Shown piece after piece: positions 1 to 8,815 of a stretch of 64,000 nucleotides of DNA. Position numbers and translations under genes: made by a program. The notes below the pieces were generated by a model that had not been told where the DNA came from, did no database searches, and saw only the letters and a list, made by a program, of their open reading frames with translations. This stretch comes from Pseudonocardia petroleophila (GTDB lineage Bacteria; Actinomycetota; Actinomycetes; Mycobacteriales; Pseudonocardiaceae): assembly GCF_014235185.1 (NCBI RefSeq), contig NZ_CP060131.1, positions 5,711,501 through 5,775,500 of the forward strand, given 5' to 3'. Within the stretch, counting starts at the first letter, position 1. The number at the start of each line of letters is the position of its first letter.

Positions 1-2
1 GC

Positions 3-101
3 CTGATCCAGCAGCACGACCCGGACGCCGACCGCGTACCGACCCTGCGCATCGACAGCCTGGCCGAACTCCCCGTCCTTATCGGCCCGAGATCGCGTTG
101 A
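3..101 (+). CDS. 3' end of an unidentified gene (partial)
   Basis: An open frame enters from the left edge and ends at TGA 99-101. It gives about 32 residues (…RIDSLAELPVLIGPRSR) with strong G/C third positions. The start lies outside the window, so no family can be assigned. Its last 23 bases overlap the end of the convergent HTH regulator gene. Coding status rests on codon use only. Confidence 0.45.
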   Translation: MIQQHDPDADRVPTLRIDSLAELPVLIGPRSR

Positions 102-1431
102 GCGTCGTGGCCCAGCCGTAGAGACGGTCGTCGAGCGCCCGGACGCAGGGTTGATCCTGCCACTGGCGCAGGGATCGCCGAACGTCCCGGATGCGGTCCA
201 TTCCGGTCTCGTACCAGGTGCGGGAGAGCTCGTCCAGCGCTGCATCCGCAGCACGACAGGCCTCCTCGACATCACCGGCGGCCACGGCGACGGCAGCCAG
301 ATCACCCAGGACGACCGAGCGCTGCTTCACATCGGCCGCCGGTAGCGCGTCGAGCACGGCGGTCAGGGTCGTCCGCGCCCGCTTGACATGCCCGGCAGCC
401 AGCTCGGTGTTGCCCTTGAACGCCGCGAGCCGGACCGGGGTGAACCAGTTCATCCAGTCCGGCACAGGGTGCAGGCCGACGTCGACATCGACGGCCAGTT
501 CGGCCTCGGCTCTGCTGATGAGGCCGAGCGCCGCATTCGCGTCGCCGCACCGGCTGGCACATTCCGCTTCGACGGCGTCGATCCAGGCCCGCATCAACGC
601 GGGAGCGGTGCCTCGTCGCGCATACGCCCGTGCCGCGGCCAGACGCTCGGTCGCGCCTTCTCGGTCTCCTGCCCAGCCGGGCACGAACGCGGCGTGGCCC
701 AGGATCGCGGCGCCGAGCAACTGGTCGTCTGCCTCGCCTGCGAACTGGAGTGCGCGGACGAACGTCTCCGCGGCGGCATCGGGGCGCCGCAGGTCGAAGA
801 ACTCGATGCGGCCCACGAGCAACGCGGACTCGGCGAGTGCGCGGGCGATCCGCTCGCGCGCAGTGCCGTCGGTCTCGCGCAGCAGCAGCGCCCCCAGCCC
901 GACCTGCTCCGACGCCGATGCGAGCAGGCGTGCGGGATCCACTGACCAGTACATCCGGCGATGTGCGGCGGTGACGGCTACATAGTCCGCGGCGACTGAT
1001 GGCAGGTGGGTTGGCCGCTGCCGCGACCCACCAGAGGCCGGACGTCGCTCTGTGGACGATCGACCCGGATCAGGTAGCGGTTCCCCGTCCGACCAGGGTG
1101 CGATGAATCCGAGTTCGTCCATCCGCAGACCGAGCACGTGCATGAGGATCTGCTGGTGGTGTGGCTGCGGCCATGGTGGATCGGCGGACTCCCACCGGCG
1201 CACCTGCCGCGGCCCGATGCTGACACCGCGCAGCCCGAGCTCGCCGGCAGCAGCGCTGAGCGCAACGGCGAGACCTTCCTGCGAGCCGAACCCGCTCGCC
1301 AATCGGGCAGCCTTGAGCAGGCGGTTCCCCGGCGGTCGCGGCACGGGCACCTCCGTCTGTTGCACCATCGAGGACTCAAGCCTACGCAACGAAGTCCGCT
1401 CGATGTCCGCTGCACGGCCTATTTCAAACAC
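79..1431 (-). CDS. HTH (XRE-like) regulator with a C-terminal helical repeat region
   Basis: Predicted cytoplasmic transcriptional regulator. Near residues 35-110 there is an actinobacterial helix-turn-helix region ending in a VRRWESADPPWPQP segment, typical of large XRE-like regulators. The remaining 330 residues are alanine-rich helices resembling TPR repeats, a common layout for sensor-regulators of this group. The long start is GTG at 1431; an ATG at 1368 (residue 22) would remove a poorly conserved-looking leader and is equally possible, since neither has a strong Shine-Dalgarno. It is divergent from the 1476 gene, 44 bases away, so it may control that gene and the pilus operon. Target and ligand are unknown. 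Confidence 0.7.
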   Translation of the reverse strand: MFEIGRAADIERTSLRRLESSMVQQTEVPVPRPPGNRLLKAARLASGFGSQEGLAVALSAAAGELGLRGVSIGPRQVRRWESADPPWPQPHHQQILMHVLGLRMDELGFIAPWSDGEPLPDPGRSSTERRPASGGSRQRPTHLPSVAADYVAVTAAHRRMYWSVDPARLLASASEQVGLGALLLRETDGTARERIARALAESALLVGRIEFFDLRRPDAAAETFVRALQFAGEADDQLLGAAILGHAAFVPGWAGDREGATERLAAARAYARRGTAPALMRAWIDAVEAECASRCGDANAALGLISRAEAELAVDVDVGLHPVPDWMNWFTPVRLAAFKGNTELAAGHVKRARTTLTAVLDALPAADVKQRSVVLGDLAAVAVAAGDVEEACRAADAALDELSRTWYETGMDRIRDVRRSLRQWQDQPCVRALDDRLYGWATTLNAISGR

Positions 1432-1475
1432 AACCTGCGGCCGATAGTGGTGCCACCTCCACAGATCGGTGACCG

Positions 1476-1775
1476 ATGACGCCCGCCCAGCCTCCAGCCA
1501 AACCGCGTGAGCAGAGCTGCATCGCCGAGGCCGCCTTGCTGCTTGCGCACGACCACGGCGCCGCCGAACGACTCCTGGCCGCGCACCGACCGCTGCCGGA
1601 CGGACGCTGTGCTGGGTGCGGCCGATCGCCGTCCCGGTGGCCGTGCGTACTGGTTGTGATCGCGGAGCAAGCTCGGAGCCTGATCGTCGACGCGCGCACC
1701 CGCCCTGCAGCGGCTTCAGTCACGACTCGAGTTGCTGCCGGTCCACGGGCGAGTTGTCCACAGCGCTCGGAGTAG
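1476..1775 (+). CDS. Small CxxC hypothetical protein
   Basis: A 99-residue protein of unknown function. After an alanine-rich helix, residues 40-60 carry DGRCAGCG followed by WPC, a Cys pattern that could bind a metal ion. This recalls small proteins commonly seen on actinobacterial plasmids and integrative elements. The stop codon TAG (1773-1775) abuts the next gene's ATG, so the two are probably co-transcribed. It starts 44 bases from the divergent HTH regulator. Confidence 0.6.
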   Translation: MTPAQPPAKPREQSCIAEAALLLAHDHGAAERLLAAHRPLPDGRCAGCGRSPSRWPCVLVVIAEQARSLIVDARTRPAAASVTTRVAAGPRASCPQRSE

Positions 1776-2318
1776 ATGCTTGCGGTCCCGACGATCGCTT
1801 TCCAGCCTGGGTGGATGATCCCGATCTCCGCCGCGCGAGTCGGCACCGTCATCGCCGTGGCCATCCTGCTCACGGTGGGATGGTCGCGGTTGTCGATGTC
1901 AACGGGCGATCTCGATCTGCGAACCGGATGCTCGTTCGTTGTGGCCGAGCGGATCATGGTCGGGTCCGACGTGGTGATGAACGTGCAGGCACGCGACTGT
2001 CGCAACCCGGACGGTTCCCTGTTGCTGAGCGACCAGGCTGTCGACCGGCTCGCGCAGGCTGTCTGGCAGTCGCTCGAACTCCAGGTGAACGCGATACGCG
2101 TGAAGTTGGGCGGGACGACAACGAACATCCCGAGCGAGGTACTGACTGAGCGCTTCGGCCAGGGCCCGACCGGGGTCGTGTGGCCCGTGTCTGACCCGCC
2201 CGACGAGAGCATCTGGGTCATGCTTCCGATCGGGTATCTCGCTCTCGGCGTCATGATGCTCCTGCTCGCACGGCGTCTGCGGCGTGCCGGCGTGGTGGTC
2301 GTTCTCCTTCGGCGTTGA
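1776..2318 (+). CDS. Two-TM membrane protein, unknown
   Basis: A 180-residue protein starting directly after the previous stop codon. A hydrophobic helix lies near residues 17-36 and another near 145-168, with RRLRRAG after the second. The roughly 110 residues between them contain two cysteines and would be extracytoplasmic. I do not recognise the family. The position suggests an accessory envelope protein of the element; function is not inferable. Confidence 0.6.
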   Translation: MLAVPTIAFQPGWMIPISAARVGTVIAVAILLTVGWSRLSMSTGDLDLRTGCSFVVAERIMVGSDVVMNVQARDCRNPDGSLLLSDQAVDRLAQAVWQSLELQVNAIRVKLGGTTTNIPSEVLTERFGQGPTGVVWPVSDPPDESIWVMLPIGYLALGVMMLLLARRLRRAGVVVVLLRR

Positions 2319-2541
2319 CGACTGCCGCCATCGGCACGTCGTACGGATCGACGAGCGCCCGTGGGGATCTTCCACTGTTGCCATCAGCGAGGAGCCGGGC
2401 GACGGGATCAGGGCTGGTGTCGCCGCCACGAGCGGATCACGCCGCGCAGGCCAGTAGTCCGTTCGAGGGACCCAGTCCCGTTCGCCCACGAAGTCGCGGG
2501 GGCACTGGTAAGTCTGTGACCGGCGTCACGATCCTACGGTG

Positions 2542-2596
2542 ACCACGCGAAAACCACGGGAAAGCAACGCAACGACCACGCCCCGACCACAGCATC
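2542..2596 (+). repeat. Five 11-bp direct repeats (ACCACG-N5)
   Basis: Units start at 2542, 2553, 2564, 2575 and 2586, exactly 11 bases apart. Three read ACCACG, one GCAACG and one ACCACA, each followed by five variable bases. They lie in the 305-base gene-free stretch (2319-2623), directly upstream of the lipoprotein gene that opens the pilus operon. One-helical-turn spacing suggests cooperative protein binding (operator or iteron). The rest of the gap holds nothing I can support. Confidence 0.5.
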
Positions 2597-2623
2597 GACT
2601 CGACCAGGAATCGAGGGGGTCAC

Positions 2624-3133
2624 GTGACCACATCGCCACGGATCGCGATGCTGTCGTCCATTCTCACAGCGGCTCTGCTGACCAGCTGCACTGCGACCGC
2701 GCCGCCGGTCGGTACACAGCCGAGCACGCCGTCACAGGACGCTTTGCTGGCGTATGAGCGCTACTGGTCCGTTTCCCAGGAAGCGTTCTCGGCGCCGAGC
2801 GCGCGCGACTGGACGGCGGACCTGCAGGGAGTGGCGTCGGGGTCCGCGCTGGACAGCCTCATCGATGACGTTCGCAACTATGCCGACTTCCCCGCCCACA
2901 CCGAAGGGGCCGTCACCCGCTCCCCGACGGTCGGTATCGCGACGGACGATCGGGTCGAGATCGTCGACTGCGTGCAGCTCGGCGACTCGCGCCTGATCGC
3001 GGACGCCACGGGCGAGGTTCTCGACGACCTGGCCAACCGGGCGCCGCGCTACCGCTTCCGCGCCGAGGTCGTGTTGCACCGCGACGAGTGGCTCGTGGAC
3101 CGCACCGAACCGGCCTTGGACGAGCTGTGTTGA
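2624..3133 (+). CDS. Lipoprotein, first gene of the pilus operon
   Basis: The 169-residue product has a lipoprotein signal peptide with lipobox LLTSC (Cys about 22), so it is probably anchored to the outer face of the membrane. The mature part looks like an actinobacterial NTF2-like or small alpha/beta secreted domain ending in Cys, but the family is not certain. The GTG start at 2624 has a GAGGGGG Shine-Dalgarno six bases upstream. It overlaps the next gene by 7 bases and sits just after the 11-bp repeat array. Confidence 0.7.
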   Translation: MTTSPRIAMLSSILTAALLTSCTATAPPVGTQPSTPSQDALLAYERYWSVSQEAFSAPSARDWTADLQGVASGSALDSLIDDVRNYADFPAHTEGAVTRSPTVGIATDDRVEIVDCVQLGDSRLIADATGEVLDDLANRAPRYRFRAEVVLHRDEWLVDRTEPALDELC

Positions 3134-3987
3134 CCGCGACGGGGTTGGGCGTCGTGCTCCCGATGCTGTTGCTGGCAGCCGCGGGCGACCCCGAGCCGCC
3201 TGGATGCGCTGTGTCCGACAGCCACGGGCGATGCCTGGTCATCGCCGTGGACCCGGGGCGGCCAGAACGGCCGTCGAACCCGGATCGCGAGGAAGCCTCA
3301 ACTCGGCCAGAGACCGACGAGGGGGTTGCCGACGACGAGGCCGGTACGCCATCGGAGCCCGAACGGCCGCGGTTGCAGGCGCTGCCGTTCGGCGACGGCG
3401 GCGGTTGGGTCCGGCAAGAGGTACCGGACCCCGCCGGCTTCCTCGACGCGCTACCAGCCGACACCGCGCCGGCAATCGACGCGGCCACGATCGCGCAGGT
3501 CCTGGCGCAGAGGGCTGTCGAGCAGTTGACCCTCGACCCGCCCGAACCACGCACCTCGGCCGACGGCCCAGGGTACGTCGGGGTGCCGGTGTGGCTGTGG
3601 ATTGAAGACGGTGTCGCCTCGACCGGTCCGGTATCGGCCACGGCGACCGTCGGTGCGGCGCGGGTGACCGCGACCGGGCGGCTGTCGGCGGTGGAGTGGT
3701 CCATGGGGCCGGCCGGAGCCGACGTGCGCTGCACGGGCCCAGGGACGCCGTGGACCGGGCAGGCCGGGTCGTCGCCCGACTGCGGCTACACCTACGAACA
3801 ACGCTCCCTGCCGGAGCGGACCGGCGGCGCCGGCCGGTGGACGGTGACCGCCACCAGCGTGTGGACGGTGACATGGACCGGGGTGAGCGGCGGCCTACCG
3901 GTGTCCGGTGAGGAGACCGTCCGCGTATCTGCGGAGACATCCCTGGGCGTCGGCGAGATCCAGGTACTGGTCGGAGGCGAACGATGA
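3127..3987 (+). CDS. Secreted/membrane-anchored protein of the Tad-like operon
   Basis: A 286-residue protein of unknown function. The chosen GTG at 3127 puts a signal-like hydrophobic stretch (GLGVVLPMLLLAAAG) at the N terminus, with GGACGAG as Shine-Dalgarno; an upstream start at 3088 would bury it. After an acidic, proline-rich linker, the C-terminal half is beta-rich with repeated WTVT motifs and two Cys pairs, suggesting an extracellular Ig-like fold. It overlaps both neighbours by a few bases and so belongs to the pilus operon. Confidence 0.6.
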   Translation: MLTATGLGVVLPMLLLAAAGDPEPPGCAVSDSHGRCLVIAVDPGRPERPSNPDREEASTRPETDEGVADDEAGTPSEPERPRLQALPFGDGGGWVRQEVPDPAGFLDALPADTAPAIDAATIAQVLAQRAVEQLTLDPPEPRTSADGPGYVGVPVWLWIEDGVASTGPVSATATVGAARVTATGRLSAVEWSMGPAGADVRCTGPGTPWTGQAGSSPDCGYTYEQRSLPERTGGAGRWTVTATSVWTVTWTGVSGGLPVSGEETVRVSAETSLGVGEIQVLVGGER

Positions 3988-4607
3988 CCGCAACAGTTGC
4001 CCGCCCGCCCGAGCAGGTCGAAGCGGCACCCCCGCGTCCGTTACGACCTCGCCGCTCGTCACGGCGTCTGCTGCTGGCCGTGACGTTGGGCGTGATCGGT
4101 GCGCTGCTCGGCGCCTACGCGTACCGCGGAGCGGTGGCGCGTGAGGGCGTCGTGGCGATGGCGCGGCCGCTCTCGTTCGGCTCCGTCGTCCAGCTCTCCG
4201 ACCTGCGTGAGATCCAGCTACCGCTCGATTCGGGACTGGTCTCGGTGACATGGGACGACGTCGGCACCGTTCTGGGACAGCTCGCCGCCACCGATCTACG
4301 GGCGGGGCAGACGCTGACGCCCGACTCGGTCACGCCGAACCGAGTTCCCGCTCCCGGCGAGGCGGTCGTCGGGTTGTCGGTGGAGGCGGGGCGGGTGCCG
4401 TCCGCGGCGCTGGCGCCACGCGACGAAGTCCTGGTCATCACCGGTGCCGGAAGTCCGCCGAAACGCGCCACGGTCGTCAGGGCAGGTGATGTCGACGTGT
4501 CCGGCCGCCGCGACGTCGATGTCCTCGTGCTGCAGGCCGACGCGGAGGAGCTGGCGCTGGCGTCAGTCGACGACCGCGTGGCGATCGTGCTGCTGGGGCG
4601 GGGGTGA
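3984..4607 (+). CDS. SAF-domain membrane protein (CpaB/FlgA-like)
   Basis: A 207-residue protein with one N-terminal transmembrane helix (about residues 28-46) after a basic RPRRSSRR segment. An SAF domain follows (about 60-120), containing LRAGQTLTPDSVTPN. SAF proteins of the CpaB group assist Tad/Flp pilus assembly at the envelope; that role is transferred by family and context. It overlaps the preceding gene by 4 bases and lies 5 bases before the ParA-like ATPase gene. Confidence 0.75.
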   Translation: MTATVARPPEQVEAAPPRPLRPRRSSRRLLLAVTLGVIGALLGAYAYRGAVAREGVVAMARPLSFGSVVQLSDLREIQLPLDSGLVSVTWDDVGTVLGQLAATDLRAGQTLTPDSVTPNRVPAPGEAVVGLSVEAGRVPSAALAPRDEVLVITGAGSPPKRATVVRAGDVDVSGRRDVDVLVLQADAEELALASVDDRVAIVLLGRG

Positions 4608-4611
4608 CGAC

Positions 4612-5358
4612 GTGCTCGTGGGACTGGTCTCGGCAAAGGGCAGCCCGGGCGTCACGACGTCAGCGCTCGCCTTGGCATCGCAGTGGCCGCGCGCTGCGCT
4701 GATGCTGGAGGCGGACCCGTTCGGCGGAGACGTCCGAGCGGGGCTCGGCAGCGGCGAGTGGCCGCCCGCCGCCGGGATCATGGAGGCGGTCGTCGACCTG
4801 CGTTCGACCGATCTGGACGTGGCTTTGGATCGGCGTGTGCACCGGCCTACCGAATACTCGCCGCCGGTGCTGGCCGGGATCGGCTGCGTCGGGCAGGCGT
4901 CGACATTGCCGTGGTCCCGGATCGGGGCGGCGTTGGCGCGACTGCCGGGGGCCGATGTCGTCGCGGACTGCGGACGGTTCGCCGTCGCGGACGGGGTGAC
5001 CCCACTGCTGCGGACATGCGACGTGATCGTCCTGGTGACGGGCTCCTCGCTGCGGGCGATACGCGCGGCGTCCCGGATCGCCCCGCTGTTGCAGGAGGAA
5101 CTCGACGTGCGGCCTCGGGACCCGCGGGTGTCGGTGCTCGTCGTTGTTCCGGACGCCCCCTACCCGGCCGCGGAAATCTCCGAGGCGTGCCGGCTGCCGC
5201 TGCTTGGCGAGCTGCCCGACGACCCGCGCGCCGCGGCCGTCTGGAGCGACGGAGATCGGCCGGGACGCGGCTTCACTCGCAGTCCCCTGCAACGCGGAGC
5301 CCGCAGGCTCGCGGGGGCGCTCGCGACATTCGGCGACAACCAGCGAGGTGCGGCATGA
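4612..5358 (+). CDS. ParA/MinD-like ATPase (TadZ/CpaE-like)
   Basis: A 248-residue P-loop protein. The deviant Walker A SAKGSPGVTTSALALA (residues 7-22) and the following EADPFGGDVRAG match the ParA/MinD fold, although the usual GKT is replaced by VTT, so ATP hydrolysis may be weak. In Tad systems TadZ/CpaE proteins place the machine at the membrane; this role is inferred from gene order. The GTG start at 4612 avoids a long overlap. The stop overlaps the tadA ATG in an ATGA. Confidence 0.7.
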   Translation: MLVGLVSAKGSPGVTTSALALASQWPRAALMLEADPFGGDVRAGLGSGEWPPAAGIMEAVVDLRSTDLDVALDRRVHRPTEYSPPVLAGIGCVGQASTLPWSRIGAALARLPGADVVADCGRFAVADGVTPLLRTCDVIVLVTGSSLRAIRAASRIAPLLQEELDVRPRDPRVSVLVVVPDAPYPAAEISEACRLPLLGELPDDPRAAAVWSDGDRPGRGFTRSPLQRGARRLAGALATFGDNQRGAA

Positions 5359-6752
5359 CGCGAGGACTTAACGGCAAGTCCCACCACTCGGGGACCAGTA
5401 GTGCGGCCGGCCCAGCCGTGGACCACGCATCGACCCGCCGGATCCACGACGCTGTGCTGGCCCGGCTGGCCGAGGAACTGGACGGCCATACGCTCGACCC
5501 GGCCGATCACCGTCAGCTCGTACTGGCCTGGATCCAGGCCGAGTTCGACGCCGAGGCACGACGGCGCGCCGTCAGCGGCGAACCACAGCTCGACCACGCG
5601 ACGGAACGCGCCGTCGCCCGCGCGGTGGAGAACGCGCTGTGGGGATTGGGCCGGATACAGGAGCTGCTCGACGTGCCGGGAGTGGAGGACATCCACATCA
5701 CCGGATGCGACCTGCCGGTGCTGCGGATGTCCGACGGTTCGGTCCGCACGGCGGGCGCACCCGTCGCCGATACGGACGCCGACCTGGTGCAGCAACTGCA
5801 ACACATGGCTGCGCATCACGGCAGCTCGGAGCGCGCGTTCTCGCCGGCCCAGCCGTGTCTGAACATGCAGCTGCCGGACGGATCCCGGCTGGCGGCGATG
5901 CGCGAGGTCGTCCCCCGCCCGGTCGTGACAATCCGCAAGCACAAGCTCGTCGACGTCCGGCTGCGGGACCTGATCCGCCTGGACACCGTGTCGCTCCAGC
6001 TCGCGCGCTTCCTCGCCGCGCTGGTGAACGCCCGTCAGAGCATCCTGGTCACGGGAATGCCGTCGAGCGGGAAGACGACCCTTCTCCGGGCGCTGGCGCG
6101 CGAGATCGCGCTGGACGAGCGGTTCGCGACGCTCGAGACCGAGTTCGAGCTGAACCTGCACCGCCTGCCTGACAAGCACCCGCTGCTCTACGCCGCCGAG
6201 TGCCGCTCCGGGTCGACCGAGCGCGACCCGGCGACCGGCCGTCCGGCGGGTGAGATGACGCTGTCAGATCTGCTGCACCAGACACTGCGTATGTCGGTGA
6301 CCAGGGTAATAGTCGGCGAGGTAAGGGGCGCAGAGGCGTTGCCCATGCTGGAGGCCATGAACGCCGGCATGCCCGGCTCGATGTGCACGTTGCACGCCGG
6401 AACAGCAGCCGAGGCGTTCGAACGGCTCGTCACCGCGACGATGAAGGGCGCCGGGGCGGGATGGTCCGACACCTTCGTCACCAGGTTGGCCGCTCAGGGC
6501 ATCGACTACGTCGTCCACCTGCGCCACGCCAGGACCACCCCGGAGGGGCGGCGGACACGGTTCGTCGCCGAGGTCGCGGAGGTGACATCGGTCGGTGAGG
6601 GCGGTGGGGTCGCGATGAACCGCGTGTTCGCACCCGCACCGGGCAGTGATCCGCGCGCGGTATTCCAGCTGCTGCCCCAGAATCGCCGCCCCTTCGACGA
6701 AGCGGGCATCGACCTGGGATTCCTCCACGAGTCGAGCGGGTGGACCCGATGA
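5355..6752 (+). CDS. tadA: TadA/CpaF-type secretion ATPase
   Basis: A 465-residue hexameric ATPase of the VirB11/CpaF family that would power pilus assembly from the cytoplasm. An N-terminal helical region (about 25-110) precedes the catalytic core. Walker A is GMPSSGKTTLL near residue 235, and the later RVIVGEVRGAEALPMLEAMN carries the conserved Walker B/GEVRG element. GMPGSMCTLHAGTA is the family's conserved histidine box. ATG at 5355 is preceded by GCGAGGTG and overlaps the ATPase gene upstream; its stop overlaps tadB. Full length for the family. Confidence 0.9.
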   Translation: MTRGLNGKSHHSGTSSAAGPAVDHASTRRIHDAVLARLAEELDGHTLDPADHRQLVLAWIQAEFDAEARRRAVSGEPQLDHATERAVARAVENALWGLGRIQELLDVPGVEDIHITGCDLPVLRMSDGSVRTAGAPVADTDADLVQQLQHMAAHHGSSERAFSPAQPCLNMQLPDGSRLAAMREVVPRPVVTIRKHKLVDVRLRDLIRLDTVSLQLARFLAALVNARQSILVTGMPSSGKTTLLRALAREIALDERFATLETEFELNLHRLPDKHPLLYAAECRSGSTERDPATGRPAGEMTLSDLLHQTLRMSVTRVIVGEVRGAEALPMLEAMNAGMPGSMCTLHAGTAAEAFERLVTATMKGAGAGWSDTFVTRLAAQGIDYVVHLRHARTTPEGRRTRFVAEVAEVTSVGEGGGVAMNRVFAPAPGSDPRAVFQLLPQNRRPFDEAGIDLGFLHESSGWTR

Positions 6753-7684
6753 CGCCGGCAGAGCTGGCGGCCGGCGTCGCGGGTGCCTGCGTCGCCACGG
6801 CAATCGCACTGTTCGTCGGGGGCCGACGCAGCGCGAGCAACGGCAGGCCCGTCGCGGCACCCGCGTCGTCATGGACACGGCGGCTCCATCGCGCCTGGGT
6901 CGCCACCGGTGACCCTGCGCGACCCCAAGCCGATCGCCGCCGCCGGGCGCTGGCGTGGGCCGTGGCGGGTGTCGTCGTGTGGGCACTCTCGGGTTGGCCG
7001 GTGGCGGGGTTGGCAACGACCGTTGCGGGGCTGTGGCTCCCGTGGCTGCTGGGATCCACCCGGGTCGTGCGCGAGCGGATCGAGAAGCTCGAAGCGTTGG
7101 AGGGCTGGTGTCGGCGCATGGCCGACACCCTGACCGGCGGCGGGGCGATCGGCCTGGCACAGGCCATCGTCACGACCGCGCCACGGGTCGACGAACCGAT
7201 CGCCCCCGCGGTACACACGCTCGCTCGCCGCATCCGCGACGGTGCGGGAAGCCAGAGCAGCGACCACGCCGCCGCACTGCGCGAGTTCGCCGACGCCGTA
7301 GACGACCGGACCGGCGATGTCGTCGCAGCTGCCCTGCTGCTCGCCCTGCATCAGCAGAGCGGCGGCATCGCTGGGGTTCTGCGCCAGCTCGCGGACGGGG
7401 TCGCGCGCGACGTCCGTGCCCGTCGCGACATCGAGGCCGCCCGCGCCGAGTCAAGGCAGTCGATCCGCATCCTGTTGATCATCCAGGCCGCTCTGCTCGT
7501 ACTCATGGGTGTCGTACCAAGCTTCGCCGCGCCGTACGGCACGCCGGTCGGGCAGGTGGTGATGGCGGTACTGCTGTCCGCATCGGCACTGTTGCTGGTC
7601 TGGATGCGCAGGCTGGCCATCGGCCGGACCGCGCCCAGATTCTTCGGAGTCTCTGCGCTGCCCGGCGAGCGGGGTGCGTCATGA
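6749..7684 (+). CDS. tadB: TadB-like inner-membrane platform protein
   Basis: A 311-residue membrane protein with a T2SSF domain: an N-terminal helix, a helix pair near residues 70-105, a soluble central domain with conserved WCRRMADTLTGGGAIG, and two C-terminal helices. TadB and TadC form the membrane platform that TadA acts on. The ATG at 6749 overlaps the tadA stop, and the stop overlaps tadC, so coupled translation is likely. Confidence 0.85.
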   Translation: MTPAELAAGVAGACVATAIALFVGGRRSASNGRPVAAPASSWTRRLHRAWVATGDPARPQADRRRRALAWAVAGVVVWALSGWPVAGLATTVAGLWLPWLLGSTRVVRERIEKLEALEGWCRRMADTLTGGGAIGLAQAIVTTAPRVDEPIAPAVHTLARRIRDGAGSQSSDHAAALREFADAVDDRTGDVVAAALLLALHQQSGGIAGVLRQLADGVARDVRARRDIEAARAESRQSIRILLIIQAALLVLMGVVPSFAAPYGTPVGQVVMAVLLSASALLLVWMRRLAIGRTAPRFFGVSALPGERGAS

Positions 7685-8565
7685 ACGGCGTGCTGGCACT
7701 GGTCGGCGGCGGCCTGATGGGCGTCGCGTTGGCGCTCGCTCTCGTCGCGGGCAACCGCCGGCATCCGGTGCTGGTCGACGCGCTCGCCGCGCTCGACGAG
7801 CGCAGCTACCGCCCCAACGACACGGACAGCGAGGAACGGGCTCGACGGCGGATCCTGCTGCCGCTGCTGCGCCGGCTACCGGTGGACGTACCGTCCGCCG
7901 ATCTGGAGCTGCTCGGGCTGGGCCGGGATCGCTTCCTCGTCACCGCCGCCGGGTCTGCAGCGAGCCTGGCCGCGGCCGGGCCGGTGCTCGCCGCGGTGCT
8001 GACCCTTCTCGGCACCGGTGTAGGCGTGGTCGTGCCCGTCGGTGTCACCCTCGTGGGACTGCTGGTCGGCTGGACCGGACATGCCCACCGCGTCCGCGAC
8101 CGCGCCGACGATGCCCGCGACCAGCTCCGCTCGGCACTCGTCGCCTACCTGCAACAGGTCAGCCTGCTGCGCCGGGGCGGCGCCGGAGTCTCGACCGCCC
8201 TGACCGTGCCGGGACGGCTGCTGGCCGAGAGCTGGCCGATGCGCCGCCTGCGTGACGAGCTCGAACTCGCCGAACGTGCCGGCGACATGCCGTGGGACGG
8301 GTTGCGCAGGTTCGGCGAGCGCATCGACATCGACGAGCTGACAGACCTGTCGGCCATCGCCGCCACCGCCGGGCAGGACGGTGCCGCCGTCGTCGGGACG
8401 CTCCTGGCCCGCGCGGAGAGCCTGCGTGACGAGCTTCTCGCCGACGAACACACCGAGGCCAACCGCGCGAGCGGCCAGATGAGCACCCCGGGCGCGCTGC
8501 AGGTCTTCCTCATCGCGGCCTGGGTGCTCTTCCCCGCAGGAACAGCACTGCTCACCACCGTATGA
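7681..8565 (+). CDS. tadC: TadC-like inner-membrane platform protein
   Basis: A 294-residue membrane protein with an N-terminal helix, a central hydrophobic pair (about 80-130), a T2SSF core containing LRRGGAGVSTAL and TAGQDGAAVVGTLLARAESL, and a C-terminal helix. It pairs with TadB as the pilus assembly platform. The start overlaps the tadB stop by 4 bases. Confidence 0.8.
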   Translation: MNGVLALVGGGLMGVALALALVAGNRRHPVLVDALAALDERSYRPNDTDSEERARRRILLPLLRRLPVDVPSADLELLGLGRDRFLVTAAGSAASLAAAGPVLAAVLTLLGTGVGVVVPVGVTLVGLLVGWTGHAHRVRDRADDARDQLRSALVAYLQQVSLLRRGGAGVSTALTVPGRLLAESWPMRRLRDELELAERAGDMPWDGLRRFGERIDIDELTDLSAIAATAGQDGAAVVGTLLARAESLRDELLADEHTEANRASGQMSTPGALQVFLIAAWVLFPAGTALLTTV

Positions 8566-8597
8566 ACGCCATCGATCCGACCGGGAAGGAACCCGCC

Positions 8598-8804
8598 ATG
8601 ATCCAGGAACTCAGGACCCGAACTCGCAACTGCGCCCACCACCTCGCCTGGGCGGTCCGACTGCGCCTCGAACCGCTCGACGAACGCGGCGGCGGCCGCA
8701 ACTCCGACGAAGGCATGCACATCGGTGCCGGCGCGGTGATCGCCGGAACGATCGCCGCCGGGGTTGGCGCATTCATCGCGAGCAAGCTCGGCGCCCTGAA
8801 GTAG
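8598..8804 (+). CDS. Small single-TM peptide, possible Flp-type pilin
   Basis: A 68-residue protein. ATG 8598 follows a good GGAAGGA ribosome site; an in-frame ATG at 8562 overlaps tadC but lacks one. A basic N-terminal half is followed by a glycine/alanine hydrophobic helix (about residues 45-66). Size, place between TadC and TadE-like genes, and the single helix suggest the pilin or a pilin-like subunit. The classical Flp cleavage site with Glu at +5 is not obvious, so the assignment is tentative. Confidence 0.6.
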   Translation: MIQELRTRTRNCAHHLAWAVRLRLEPLDERGGGRNSDEGMHIGAGAVIAGTIAAGVGAFIASKLGALK

Positions 8805-8815
8805 GTGCCCCCGCG

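Noticed and set aside
191..985. Long plus-strand frame of 264 residues
   Set aside because: Opposite the HTH regulator gene; Ala/Ser/Arg-rich reading typical of an antisense shadow in GC-rich DNA.
2315..2542. 75-residue plus-strand frame
   Set aside because: Low-complexity Ser/Arg/Gly sequence, no ribosome site, and it runs into the repeat array.
8449..8785. Minus-strand frames opposite tadC and the small pilin-like gene
   Set aside because: Shadows; the plus strand has coherent gene overlaps and ribosome sites.
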